Source: Rhizophlyctis rosea
Lineage: Eukaryota; Chytridiomycota; Chytridiomycetes; Rhizophlyctidales; Rhizophlyctidaceae
DNA length: 52,788 nt
NCBI GenBank assembly: GCA_027596075.1
Contig: JADGJC010000280.1
Location: 2,374-55,161, forward strand
Direction: 5' to 3'
Position numbers and translations under genes: made by a program. Below, in pieces: positions 34,982-46,479 of the stretch; within the stretch, counting starts at the first letter, position 1, and each line of letters starts with the position of its first letter. The notes below the pieces were generated by a model. It was not told the origin of the DNA. It worked only from the letters and a program-made list of their open reading frames with translations, and did not search any database.

Positions 34982-35812
34982 CCCGGAGAGAAGCCAAGTG
35001 CAAGAAAGTCTGTTGCCAGCATCTCCACAAAAGCGTTCATAAGACATGCACGCCGTGCAGTCCGTAGTGGATGATCGACTCTTGATTCACCCCTCCTTTT
35101 GATTTCGGTCATCAGTCGTTCATTTGCATCTCTTGCACTCACTTACCGTTGGGCATCAATCTTCTGAGCATTGCTATGTATGCCCGATTGGTAAGCTGAA
35201 CTGTGCTCATCCGGTTTCATAGCTACTGGGAACCACCAATCGAACCAGATATGTCGACAAGCTTTATGTATACATGCCTTGCCCGATTGCGCTTCTTCCT
35301 ACCCTTTCATTTCTTGACTCCCAACCATTGTTCCCTCAACATCCCTGGACCATCGCCCTTTTGCCCCACTCAATGTCGCCTCTTCCGGCCACGTCACAGT
35401 AAGATGGCGAACGCCATATCCTAACATTAGACTACGGACACAGACCACGAAACATATTCTATGGGTTTGTCGCCCACAGGCCCAAGAATTGGACCTCTGC
35501 ACATGCTCTTTGATGCACCACCTATCATTATTCTGGGCTTTTATAATTCCGAATCCACTCGAATTTCAAATTCTGGACAGGACTAAATTCGGAGGGCACA
35601 CATGCAGGCTCCGTTGGGCCTCCGCTTGACCTCCGAACAGCCGTGCATGCTGGCTTGCTGATCGCATTCAGACGTTGCTGTGTTTTCAAATCATTTCAAA
35701 TCGTCCCCTCGTCGTCCCCCCACCCCCCAAAACCTATAAACAAAACTCACCTTCCACGCCCCGCCTCTCTGCAAATCTCTATCTCCCTCACCAACCATCC
35801 ACCACACACAGT
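34982..35812. other. Intergenic
   Basis: This 831-bp stretch lies between two plus-strand genes. Short frames occur on both strands with no support. The last 150 bp are C-rich with ACC/CCA runs, probably the 5' leader of the next gene. Confidence 0.45.
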
Positions 35813-36783
35813 ATGACAATCACAACAAAACCAACAATCGGCATCCTCGGCACGGGCGACGTAGCGCTCGCTCTCGCCAAAGGATTTGTCATAGAAGGTT
35901 ATGCTGTCAAAATCGGTACTCGTGATCCTAGCCAAACGGAAAAGCTCAAAAACTTCATTGCATTGGGTGACACCCTCCAAGTTGGGACTTTTGGAGAGGC
36001 GGCTCAATTCGGAGGTAAGGGAAACGGAAAGATAGCATGTTTGGCGAATGCAATCGTATGTCTATTCACTTACACCTCTCATATTTGCACCCCCTCCCAG
36101 CCGTTGTAATCCTCGCGACGGCCGGGCGCGCAACCCACGCCGTCTTGGACGCCGCAAAGCCAGAGAACCTATCCCAAAAGGTCCTCATCGATGTGAACAA
36201 CCCCATACACTTCGAAGGCGGCAAACTTGTCGGTCTCACCTTTGGTACGGACAACTCCCTGGGCGAGGAGATTCAAAGGAAACTACCTGACACTAAGGTG
36301 GTCAAATGCTGGAATATGGTGGGGCATCCCGTCATGTACAAACCATGTGAGTTATCTTACATCTTAAGGCTGAAGGGAAGACAAGGTCTATTCGTCCTTG
36401 TACCGCAGCCACACCATCACGACAGGAATCTCGGTGTTTAGCAGAGGCCAAACAAACTCAGCTAATGCCCTCTACACTTTTGTTTTGCCTACAGCATTCT
36501 CGGACGGAAAGGCAACAATGATCATCGCAGGCAACGATGCCTCCGCCAAGCAAGTCGTCACCGACATTCTCAAGGATTTCCATTGGGAAAGTATTGAAGA
36601 TATGGGGGGGATCGAGGAGTCCAGATGTGAGTTCTTTGCTGAAATTTGCTCTTATTCCATCAACGTTCGGCTTATGATATGGTCTGCGAAAAACTAGGGT
36701 TGGAAGCCATGTGCATCGCATGGTGTCATTTGGCATTCAAGTCTGGGAAATTCTACTCCTCCTTTGCGCTGTTGACGAAATGA
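35813..36783 (+). CDS. F420-dependent-type NADP oxidoreductase
   Basis: The N-terminus holds a Rossmann nucleotide-binding motif, IGILGTGDVALALAKGF, followed by VKIGTRDPSQTEKL, where the Arg after the second strand suggests NADP(H). Further landmarks are VVILATAGRATHAVLDAA, KVLIDVNNPI, VKCWNMVGHPVMYKP and MIIAGNDASAKQVVTDIL. This is the architecture of the NADPH:F420 oxidoreductase family (Pfam F420_oxidored); fungal members have unknown substrates, since fungi are not known to make F420. Exons are 35813-36013, about 36103-36345, about 36494-36627 and about 36698-36783, with stop at 36781. All joins are in phase. Confidence 0.8.
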
Positions 36784-37186
36784 GGGATTGTGCCGGGGGT
36801 CTTGGTGGGAATTGTAGGGGTCCAGTAGTTATGCAAATGTAGAATTTTATACGTATTATATGATGGGCTGTTATAAACATTTGAAACCTATGTTGAAACG
36901 GGTCAACGATTGAATTTGTTAGTCCAGACCGTAGTTGTACGGAGGTCGCTTGCTCTCTCTCTCTCTGCAAACGCAAACGTTCATCGACCAAACAGCATGC
37001 TTTGACCACCACATTAGCCACAAGATTGATCGCTTCTTATACTGACCACCGTTACAGGCCAGTTGGCACGCCCCCAGCGCGAGATACTTTATTATTATCA
37101 CCCATAGAACCACAACACCAACAATTCCATCTTTAAAACAGACACAGCGAAAAACGCATCCAAATCAAAGTTAAATCACGCCCTCT
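36784..37186. other. Convergent intergenic region with CT repeat
   Basis: The stretch separates the 3' ends of the oxidoreductase (plus) and the small membrane protein (minus). It contains a short CT microsatellite near 36951-36967 and no gene. Confidence 0.45.
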
Positions 37187-37632
37187 TCAAAACTCTTCCA
37201 AAACCCTCCACCCCCCAACAACAAAGCACCCGCAAGCCGCAACATCCACCAAAGTCCTCACCCGATGAACCCTCAACCACCCCCTAACAGCCCCTTTCAC
37301 ATCTCCCCCCTCCACCATCCCCCTAACTTTCGGCGCAACAAACGGCACAAACCCAAAATGCATCCCTGCCAACGCTGCTCCCCACAAATATTCTTTCGGC
37401 GCCCGTTTTTCCACGCCCAAAGCCCCACAAGCGTCGACGCCGTCCCAGATATGAGCGGGAGAATTGTACGACGGAACCAAATATTCGACCAGCTTTGGAC
37501 GGAGCAAGGGGGTATGGACGGGTGAAGGTTGGCAGCGAGGGTTGCGTAGGCGTCTAGGGCGAGTGTGAGGGATGCGGAGGAGGTTAGGAGGAGGATGAGG
37601 AATGTGGCAGTGGGGGGTTTCGATATGGTCAT
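37187..37632 (-). CDS. Small membrane protein, one-base frameshift in a G run
   Basis: From ATG 37632 the frame reads MTISKPPTATFLILLLTSSA and DAYATLAANLHPSIPP, then should continue as LLRPKLVEYLVPSYNSPA, but that text is in another frame. Between them the plus strand has a run of five G (37508-37512). One more G would join the two parts into 148 residues ending at the stop at 37187. The N-terminal apolar segment could be a signal or first membrane helix; later apolar stretches are AALAGMHFGFVPFVA and LVDVAACGCFVVGG. An alternative upstream ATG lies at 37677. No family is recognised. The break is either a sequencing error or a real disabling change. Confidence 0.55.
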
Positions 37633-37677
37633 TGCGGTTTGAGTTCGTTGAATTGCGTGGGAGGGATCGTCGGCCAT

Positions 37678-38053
37678 AGATCTCAATGTCAAAATATCTC
37701 CCCAGCTTTTCACATCTTGAGTGATGGGTGTGTGGGTGGATTGCTGTGTACAAGAGCCAGCCGGGCGAAGTTCACGGGCGCAAAGAATATGGGAGGCGCG
37801 TCCAATCCTTCGGACATCAGCCGACAACCTGTCGGACACCCAAAAATCCCCATTCGGACATTGTTTACCAAGCCACAGCTCAACAATGGACTTCCTGTGG
37901 ACCCAGGCACCCATATATGCAAACAACACGACACCACCAAAAGCACCATCCTCCCATCTCAAAATGAAGCCCATTATCTCATAAAAGATACATCGCCACT
38001 TTGCAAACATCATACATCCCAAAAAAAAAAAGAAGCACCAGCTCGCTGCCCAA
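37678..38053. other. Intergenic
   Basis: The stretch lies between two minus-strand genes. Overlapping open frames occur on both strands, but none has recognisable content. An A run (about 11 bases) is near 38020. Confidence 0.4.
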
Positions 38054-40635
38054 TCATACATCCCCATGCTTCAACCCCCATATCCGAACCGTATGGTCAT
38101 CAGATGCGGTTGCAAAGACGTTGCGGTGCGGGTTCCATGTGACGCAATTTATGCAGCCTATAAAGTAAACGTCGCATTAGGAATGTTTCTGAAAAAGAGG
38201 AGAGATGAATCCAGATAAATCTTACCTGTATGTCCCGGAAGAACCTCCAGAAGAGCCGCTTGTTCTCGTGACCAAACATAGACGTGGGAATCTGTGAATT
38301 GGGTGGATGGATTTCGTCAGTATATGTGCTGGTCACCATCCGCATGAAGGAACTACAAACCTTCACTGCCACTGAGAACAAAGTTCTGATCGATCCCACC
38401 AAAACAAGACCGAATCACGAACCGCCCTTGCTTCTGTCCCAAATACGTCCGGACCAGTCGCCGCTCCACCAAATCCCACAGATGAATCTCCTATTATGCT
38501 GAGGTCAGTCAAATCCATCGAGATCGTAAGCAACTCCCCATTGCCATACCTGACAAGAAAGATTGACCAACGCATGCCTCCCATCATTAGCTATCTTCAC
38601 CGACGTAATCGAATCACTTTCATTCATAGACCTAACCACAAAACGTAAGACGCGCTGACATGCAATCATCCCGAATCATCACAACACTTACGCAACCTCC
38701 TCCTTCGTCACGATATCATACATCCCAATCCTCTTCTCCGAAATCACAACCAAATGCTTGCCATCCCCCGTAATCGTCAAATCCATCACCCGCACCCCAG
38801 ACCACTTGTGCAAGATATCACCATCCAAATTCCATAGGTAAATGTACTTGTCCACGCTGCCGGAGATGAAGTGCTCGCCGCTCGGGAGCCACGCTAGGGA
38901 ATTGACGGTGTCGGTGTGTCGGGAGAAGTTGTTTTCTAGTGTGCCGGACTAGTGGGGGGAGACGTCATGAGTATGCAACGGGGTCGCACATGCGCTCAAA
39001 ATCATCCTGATACTCACCGCTGTGTTCCACAATTTGACACTCTGATCGTTGGAGCCCGTCAGGAGCATCGAGTCATCTGGACTCCATGCCAGATATGATA
39101 TCGCTTGACTATGTCCGCTGAGCGTATACTTTGACCGATACTCCTGCAGGTGAATTGTTAATATTCAATCTCAACGTATGAGCTAAATTTTGCCTCGCCA
39201 CCACCCACCTCAATACTCCAAATAATTGCCGTCGCATCTTTCGATGCCGATGCCAGATACAACCCGTTGTTCGAAAAGCTGATAAACCATACTTCATCCG
39301 AATGCTCCTCCAAAACATGCGTAGTCGTGCTCGGGAAGTGATTTCTGCAAGGAGCATAATTCAGCATATCGTCAACGCACATCAGGAATCTTTGACGCCC
39401 CACCTGTCACATGCATGATCCGTGAATAATGAAAGAGATGCGTCCTCAACATTGTGGTACAGGCATCCCAGTTTCTGGTACGAAAGGGCCTGGTCCACCA
39501 GCGTATTCAGACGATGCTCCGGAATCATCACCGCAGAAGAAATGTATTCTACGCAGATGATCAATCACCAGGCCTCAGAACCCAATATCAACATTTAAAC
39601 TTACTTTGTAATTGCATGAGTAACTGCTCTCGGGATGTATCCTCCACTCCATCCCAAGTTGCGGCCCGCTTCAGGTCCTCCACAGATGAACACATCAAAT
39701 AACTGCAGCCGCTGTTCATGAGCATCCCAGAAGCCAGAAATAAGATATGAAAGTGGTCTGACCTTGTTAGCTCATGGAGCCTATCCTGACTCGTACTTAG
39801 GGGCGCCAACTCTTGGCGCAGAATGATGAGCGCCGCTTTGACATCTCGCGCTTGTAGTACTTCGAGGTACTTTTGTTGTTTGATAAGATACTGTACAGTC
39901 TTTGCCGTGCGTTAGTCCATACTCCCGATAAACGAGGGAGACAATACATTAGTGGCACCTTCAGATTCTTCGGGCTGATATCCATCGTGGATATCAACTT
40001 TTCAACGCTATCCCAATCTCCCTGTAAAACCCCTTGCCGAAATTTGGACGTCGTCGGAGACTCCAACTTGTATCCTGATTCTCTTTGCAACAGGTCCGCC
40101 GATTCCCTGCAGGAAGGAAGTTCGCTCAGCAACTGTCCAGAGATTCGCGGCAAGCAACAACCTCCAACAGACGATGTTCCAATGCCTAAAAATGACGGAT
40201 TCTGGCACTTCGTCTCCGCCAAATCAGGAATATTCATTACCTTAAGTCCATATCTGCCAATGCCTGCACCATTAGTCTTACAAGCTCTTGATCGCGGACA
40301 CTTCGCAACTTGTGTGAACCCTTGCCATCTGCACTAGCACCAGAAATCCCATCATGGCTGAACCCGTTCGTCCCCTCCTCGCCAACGATCGATCCACTTT
40401 TGGTATGCATATTGTCGGTTGTCGAATCCCAATCCTCCGTCGGCGAAAGCGTATTCTTTTCACCCCGTTTACTGGGCTTGACTCTCTTTGGCGGCCGCGA
40501 AGCAGATGAAGAGGAAGTCGAAGAGCTTCCCCCACCGGCCGGGTTGTCGGTTCCGTGGCGGTTCAACGCTTCTTCGGATTCCTCGTCGATCTGGTCGTGA
40601 CTGCGTTTATTGATCTTGGAGGCTTCCGAAGCCAC
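38054..40635 (-). CDS. GID7: WDR26/Gid7-like subunit of the GID/CTLH E3 ligase
   Basis: The order LisH, CTLH, WD40 repeats is clear. LisH: LVRLMVQALADMDL joined to ESADLLQRESGYKLES. CTLH: SKFRQGVLQGDWDSVEKLI, then FLIKQQKYLEVLQARDVKAA and LRQELAPLSTSQDRLHEL. WDR26-specific text follows: LMCSSVEDLKRAATWDG, MIPEHRLNTLVDQAL and CLYHNVEDASLSLFTDHACD. The WD40 propeller starts at LEEHSDEVWFISFSNNGLYL and ends with the VFATASDDHTVRIWGLKHGD unit before the stop at 38054. The GID complex targets gluconeogenic and other proteins for degradation. The 5' end is unusual. The frame upstream of the first in-frame ATG (40410) stays open, with an NLS-like RPPKRVKPSKRGEK, up to a GTG at 40635 in strong context. 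No minus-strand ATG occurs between 40410 and about 41120. Confidence 0.88.
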
Positions 40636-41823
40636 GGTGGATGTGGTGGGGTCCCCGTCTGCGCTCGGGTCGTAGCGGGCGCTCCAAATGGAGAGGGAGT
40701 TATGCGGAAGTGGTCAGCTCGGAATGTTCAAGGAGACCCCGTTAGCAGATGGGTAGGGATAAATGACTGTTCAGCAAGGACGCCTTGTTATTTGTGAGTG
40801 TCAGCTTAGGAGATAAAGAAAAGCGGTCCAGACGTTTTCCCACCACTTGGTTGACGTATTTGCAATTGAGTCACAATTGCGCTAGTGTTTGCACAATGCG
40901 CAGCGTCTGAAAATAGCACACAGTCAGGCAGCTGCGCAAATGTACTGGCCGAATTTTGAAACCTCGGACAGCCCTTACTTCTTGTGTTGTGTATTCCGCT
41001 TGTGGGCCGACTACCTCAGCAGCTACGATGGCGGAATTTTGGTCGACCCAACAAGTGTGTGGGTGCAACTCAGACTGACGTCCAGGCAATACTCGACAAA
41101 GGTAGTATTCCTATTTGGTGGTTTCTGCCATAAACAAACAGCTAGCAGATGACAATTGGCAGCCAACAGGGGGTTGGTAACCTGGGTTTGTAATGTTGCG
41201 TGGGAAAGGGATGGGAGTTTGGGAAAGTGTCACGGGGTATGTAGGAAAAGCGGCACGGGAATGGGCCCTGGTCATGGTGGCATCCAACAATTGCCTTATG
41301 GGATTGTTGATTGCATGATTCGCATCGGAGTGGGAATGGCACGGTGTTGCTGCGCCATTTTGGGGAAGAATGGTTCCGTCAAACGCGTCGTGTCATCGAG
41401 TCGGCAGGTAGGAAAATTACCCACTATGCGTCAGTTCATAGTGCTGAAAGAAATACAACAGCATGTTGAATCGCATGCTCTACCATGGCGAGTGATTGTG
41501 GTGATGATGATTACTGGCGATGCACATGACTGGGAATGATTTGATACCATTGCGCCTCTCATTGCGCCTTCAGAATTTTACTGCAGCCCATAGTGCCCAT
41601 CATTGTTGTGAAGCAAATCGTCTCCGACCACACTGCCATTCATCATCACACAATGTAAATGCCAATCGGTACTGACGATCATTTGATACCTATAGCTACA
41701 TTGCATAGATACAAATTGGTGTCTTCCTACTGCTATTGCCTCACTGTATGCACGCTAAAGAGCTTTACGCAAAAACTACTACTGCAGGTTTCCTTCCCAC
41801 CATATTCCGAACTTGCCCAACCT
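40636..41823. other. Intergenic, no supportable gene
   Basis: About 1.2 kb between the 5' end of the GID7 homologue and the 3' end of a MYND gene, both on the minus strand. A 127-codon plus frame (41156-41539) begins with TTG and has no recognisable content. The part near 40636-40900 should hold the GID7 promoter and leader. Confidence 0.45.
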
Positions 41824-42414
41824 TCACTTATTGGCCGCCCCGATTCTCCTCTCCCTCAACAACTTCTTCAACATGCGCTGCTCAGACACCGGGAAGTTAT
41901 CCACAAAGGTTTGGTAGCACACGTTGAACTTCCGATTCATACCCATTTGAAGGGAACGAGATCTCGAAGCATAAACCGGCGAGGAAGAATCCCACAATTC
42001 CAACTGATCTGCAAACATTTCTACCCTCTTCTCAACACTCAAACACCCATAATACTCCTTCGACGGCAACCCCTCATCCGGTAGCCCGTTTCTGCGTTGC
42101 AACCAAGCTTGATCGTACGTGAGGTGCCTCCAAGTTTCGAGGTCTTCTCCTTCGAGAACGAACGCGCCGGTAGGAGGAGGTATGTTGGGGTACAAATTGA
42201 GCGGGATGTTGATAACACCCAAGCCTTCTGATTCGGGCGGCGGGGAAGCGGAAAGCATCTGGCATTCGGGCTTGTGGACTTTCCAGATGCGTTTCATGCA
42301 GTCTTTGGAGCAGACATTGATGAATTTGCAGCGTGAGCAGCGGAGAGTGGTTAAGTTGCCGCAGGCCGCACACTTCTTGAGGATGGAGTTGTTTGTGGTA
42401 CTGGTAGTCGACAT
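41824..42414 (-). CDS. Small MYND zinc-finger protein, paralogue 1
   Basis: An intronless frame of 196 residues. A MYND finger starts the protein, with ligands Cys15, Cys18, Cys26, Cys29, Cys35, Cys39, His47 and Cys51. It reads CAACGNLTTLRCSRCKF and later CMKRIWKVHKPEC. A Pro-rich linker follows, then a conserved C-terminal half: LETWRHLTYDQAWLQRRNGL, YYGCLSVEKRVEMFADQLEL and ERRIG near the end. The same plan occurs in the gene at 47594 and in a broken copy at 46480. MYND fingers bind short proline-rich peptides; the C-terminal half has no named domain that I know. The function is unknown, and the family appears to be expanding locally. Confidence 0.85.
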   Translation of the reverse strand: MSTTSTTNNSILKKCAACGNLTTLRCSRCKFINVCSKDCMKRIWKVHKPECQMLSASPPPESEGLGVINIPLNLYPNIPPPTGAFVLEGEDLETWRHLTYDQAWLQRRNGLPDEGLPSKEYYGCLSVEKRVEMFADQLELWDSSSPVYASRSRSLQMGMNRKFNVCYQTFVDNFPVSEQRMLKKLLRERRIGAANK

Positions 42415-43482
42415 GGCTTACTATGAGCTATGGATTTTGAACTGGCTAGCAGGTAGATTTGCGAAGTGGCAAGCAGGCTTTTCAGTAGCTCTTTCCGCAA
42501 TGGAAGTGCAACAACCTCGCAAAGGGCATATGGTGCTCGTCGTTCATATACTCAAACTGCTTGCTGTCATATCAAGAACGGCTGAGCGCCATGTTTCAAT
42601 TCGAACTGTCTGGTGGATCGGGTCCCGCCACGCGCTCAGACATTGCATGGGTATCGTTCCCTGGTCTGTATTGTCAGAAGCTGCCAGATGCGTCATGTTT
42701 CATCACATCATTTGGCGCAATCACCATCTGACATGTGTACTCCAATGTACGCAACATCAACTCCATCACGGGACGGTTTTGCGTAGGTGCCGTGTGGCTT
42801 GGGCGACGCGTTTTTGTGACAGACGGCAAATACATGTAGTTGTATATTCATCTTCAAGATGATTCGCGGCTTTTAAGACGGATTTGGGATGAAATTGGAG
42901 GTGGTTGAGGTGGAGTTCCTGTTGGAAAGTAATTGACAAAGATTAAACCACCGCTATGGCTGGAAAACAAAATAGAAAATTAACAATTACAAATGGAGCA
43001 AGGGAGCCTGAACCCTTTATTGGTTTTGGAGTGGGAACGTGTGTGGTTGAAGAAACCGGGCAAAGCGCCCACTTCTTGCGGCTTTGCTTGTAACCAGTCT
43101 GTACGACCACTGCGTTCCCAAGAGCTCCCATGGAAGCGATGTGAGACTGAGGACAACAGCACGGGCGACGTGGTGGAGCAGTCAGCAGCAACCTTGGATG
43201 GCCTTGAAGGAATGGCCGCCGAGTCTCCTTGCTGTTGTCCTCAGGAGCACCGCTCTCAAAGTGTGGAAGACTCTTGAACCACTCCACGCATATCGGTCCG
43301 CAGGTTATCAAACAACTCTTGACCCTTCTCCAAACCTTTGCATACCTATGTCAACTTCTAACACGGAAGGTAGGTAAAGTGCTTGTCGTCAACAGGGCGC
43401 TGAGTGGTTCAGCAGTGTTCAGTGTGTTTTATCACATTTGAGCTGATGATCTGACCCTCGATATCATGTCTGCAGAATCAGG
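42415..43482. promoter_or_regulatory. Divergent region between MYND paralogue 1 and TIR-TPR gene
   Basis: About 1.07 kb with no supportable gene. It should hold the promoter of the MYND gene (minus) and of the TIR-like gene (plus). A block at 42781-42855 resembles the upstream region of the other intact MYND paralogue and is listed separately. Confidence 0.5.
42781..42855 (-). promoter_or_regulatory. Upstream box shared with MYND paralogue 2
   Basis: Read on the minus strand, this block contains GAAGATGAATATACAAC and, about 40 bases on, AAACGCGTCGCCCAAGCCAC. Nearly the same text lies upstream of the paralogue at 47594, in the same orientation relative to the gene. The core ACGCGT equals the MluI cell-cycle box bound by MBF in yeasts. 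It lies about 390 bp from the ATG at 42414. Confidence 0.5.
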
Positions 43483-45659
43483 ATGATTAGCACAAACGAG
43501 GTGACTCCGGACGTGGTTCAGTCTGTCAAGCAGAGCAAGCTTCTGTCAGGTAATTCAATCTCATTCTTTGCGCAGTTTGTCATGATACAAACCATTGAGT
43601 ATGACAATTCACGTGAAGCAGAGAAATCACTCGACTCGACCAATGAACGGAAAGGCATTTCACTACTGGGTGCTCGTCCATCGTTTTTCAAGGCATTTAT
43701 CAGCCAATGCGGCAAACAATTTGATAGGAACATGTCAACCGCGGAAATCTGTGACAAGTTCCTGAGAACTAGAGCAGATCCCACCAAATCCGTGTGCGAG
43801 GACCTTGTCCACCAGTCGCCTTCTGATACCGGACCGGCTCAATGGTTCATCAGCCACTGCTGGCAAAATACGTTTATTGACGTCGTCCATGCCATTATCG
43901 ACTTCTTCAAAAACCAAGAAGGATCAGAAAACGTCTTCGTGTGGTTCGACTTGTTCTCTCTGCCCCAACACGGGCGAAGCAAAATCGCCGTCGATTGGCT
44001 GCAAACTACCTTTACAGACGCTATCTCCCGCATCCAAAACGTCCTCATGGTTCTGACTCCTTGGAATGCACCCCTCGCTTTGACACGCGCATGGTGTATA
44101 TTCGAGCTTTATACCTGCGTGAAGACCAAATCCAACTTCAACGTGACCCTGCCCCCTTCCGAAAGTGCGGCCTTTTGCTCTTCTCTAGCTGAAGATCCCA
44201 ACGTGTTCTACCAGACCATTTCAGCGGTGAATTCACGGAAAAGTTCGACGACTGATGAGGATGACTTGATCGCTATCCAAACGTCAATCCGGGAGAGTGT
44301 TGGGTTTTCGGCTCTGGATCGCATGATCTTGTCGGTACTATTCACCTGGATGAACAAAGGAGTGCAACTAGCGCTGTCAGAGTTAGAGGAGGCGGGGGAC
44401 AATGTGCGGTATAGTCAGTGGCAGAATTGTCTAGCATTATTGTACCGGGATCAGGGAATGTATGACGAGGCGGAAAGGCTCTGGATTGATTGCCTGCAAA
44501 GAACTAGGACTGAATTGGGAGAGAACCATCCGGACACGCTCACGACCATCAACAATCTCGCTGAGATATACCTAAGACGTGGCAAACTAGATATGGCTGA
44601 ACCGCTTTTCGTCGATTGTTTGGATAGAACCAAGCGGACACTTGGGCCAGAGCATCCTGACACTCTTGACTCCATCAACAGCTTGGGGGTGCTGTATGAT
44701 ACTCGGGGGAATTCGATCGGGCGGAACCGCTGTTTCGGGAAGCGTTGGCCGGGAGGAGGCAAGTCTTGGGAGGGAATCATTATGATACGCTCGTGTCCAC
44801 TATGAACCTTGCGGGTATTTATGTTGGTCAACGCAAATTCCATGCGGCCGAAGAACTCTATCAAATTGGCTGGGCGAAATCCAACGGTACTCTCGGCGAC
44901 GAGCATCCTTTCACCCTCAAATTCCTTTATCAGCTCGCCATCAGCTATCAGTTGCAGAGGGAAATTGATGCGGAGCCGCTCCTGAAATCTTGCTTGGAGG
45001 GATGGGGACGAGTGCTCAGCGATAGTCATCCGGACACACGTCGTGCGGGGGCTGCTTTGATTGAGTGTTATGAGAACCAGGGCAAGCTTGTGGAGGCGAG
45101 AATACTGAGGGATATGCTTAACAGCAGCGGTGGTTGGGTGGCGACGGGTGCGGCTCTGCTATCGGTGACCGTTGGAGAGAAGCAGTATGTATCCGCAGAT
45201 ACTGAAGGGATCACAGATGGACTGGAGAGTTTCGTGGGATCTGGTACATGGATGGAGGCTTCAACAGAGGAGAACAAGGACCAGAAACTGATAAACACGG
45301 GAATGACCACAGAACATGTGGAGGGTCGGACAGTGACAGACTCTGGGGAAGGGACTTTACTGGAACTGGACTGGAACGTGGACAATAAGGGAGAATCGCC
45401 TACCGTAACGCAGTGGAGACATCCAGTCAGACGGCCACGAGCTCCGAGTACGGTTACATTCCATACGTCAAATGCATCTGGACATCCAAGCCGGCATCCA
45501 CATCATGGTTTCTCATCCCTCCTGTTCAAGCCCGGATTCAGTGTCCATGCCGAAATTCCACAGGTTCCCTCAAATGCATCTAAACATGGAAGCGGCTTCG
45601 GATCGTTTTCGGGGACCAGGTCGGAAGGACGGGAGCATCATAAGTGTTGCATGCAGTGA
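43483..45659 (+). CDS. TIR-like domain plus TPR protein with CaaX end, one-base frameshift
   Basis: The ATG at 43483 opens a frame that breaks at a run of five G (44705-44709) and continues one frame over to 45659. Six G would give 725 residues. Residues about 119-215 look like a TIR-type effector domain: QWFISHCWQ, VFVWFDLFSLPQH and LTPWNAPLALTRAWCIFELY. From about residue 310, kinesin-light-chain-like TPRs follow: LLYRDQGMYDEAERLWIDCL, LGENHPDTLTTINNLAEIYL, LGPEHPDTLDSINSLGVLYD, and more in the second frame (DRAEPLFREALAGRRQ, FHAAEELY). No nucleotide-binding domain lies between the two. The tail is disordered and ends KCCMQ, a CaaX box expected to be farnesylated, suggesting membrane attachment. 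A sensor-effector role is an inference from architecture alone. Confidence 0.75.
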
Positions 45660-46479
45660 ATCTTAGGTGGGCGGTGATTCAAATAGAGGTTCGGTTAGGA
45701 AAACATGGTTCTGAATTCGGATCGCGCCAGATACCATAGAGGCAATCCAAACTGCAGAGCTGGTTGGGCGTGGTGGAAGGCGATGCCTCGAAGTGAACTA
45801 CGAGCGAAATACGTGGACCAAATGTCAATCTCTACCTATATTCATATGCTGTAAATCTGTAATCCGGATCTTTATCCCGCGTAGTAAGTCGGAGAGTTTT
45901 CAAAATACCGCATTTTCATGTGTTGGCGCTCATACACTCATCTCATTCTGAGTCTGCAAATGCTTGGTCTTCTATCTTGCATTTTTGCGAGAATAAATGA
46001 CTGCTGAAATGAAGTGCGATGCTGATGTATCATACACTGGGCCAACCACATTAACACGTGGTACAATGAACCCTCCTAGTTGGGAAAACTAAGATTTGGT
46101 CTAGATATATTGCATTTACCATTTGCGTATCTGACCCGCCGAAAGTAAAGTGTGCTGCACCTACAGTACACTTACGCATAACTACCGCATATGAGGCAGA
46201 CTTTTACCAGACATATTATCTTCAAGACAACTTCAAACCAATCGCTGACTGCATCAATTCGTGAATTCGCCAATCAACGGTGAGCAAGTCAGGACCGTGC
46301 CATCCACATACAATGCTACACACAATCGCAGCCTTCTGTTCATCACTGGCAGCAATACTGAAGGATTTCATGCACAAAATCTTTTTCTCGAACACTGATT
46401 TTACGTAGTATGAGTTGTCAAACAAATCAATAAGCATACTATATACCATTCATACACACCAGTAGGTACTGCTCCATGC
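45660..46479. other. Intergenic, possibly decayed 3' part of a MYND copy
   Basis: AT-rich with no supportable gene. The minus-strand stretch 46222-46449 may retain worn traces of the C-terminal half of the MYND family (a segment with LIDLFDNSYYVKSVFEKK at the expected distance), but the similarity is weak. No repeats were seen. Confidence 0.35.

Noticed and set aside
41156..41539. 127-codon plus-strand frame
   Set aside because: Begins with TTG, has no recognisable domain and sits in otherwise empty sequence.
42119..42862. 247-codon plus-strand frame over the MYND gene
   Set aside because: It is the antisense shadow of MYND paralogue 1; similar shadows occur over the other two copies and were used only to spot the pseudogene.
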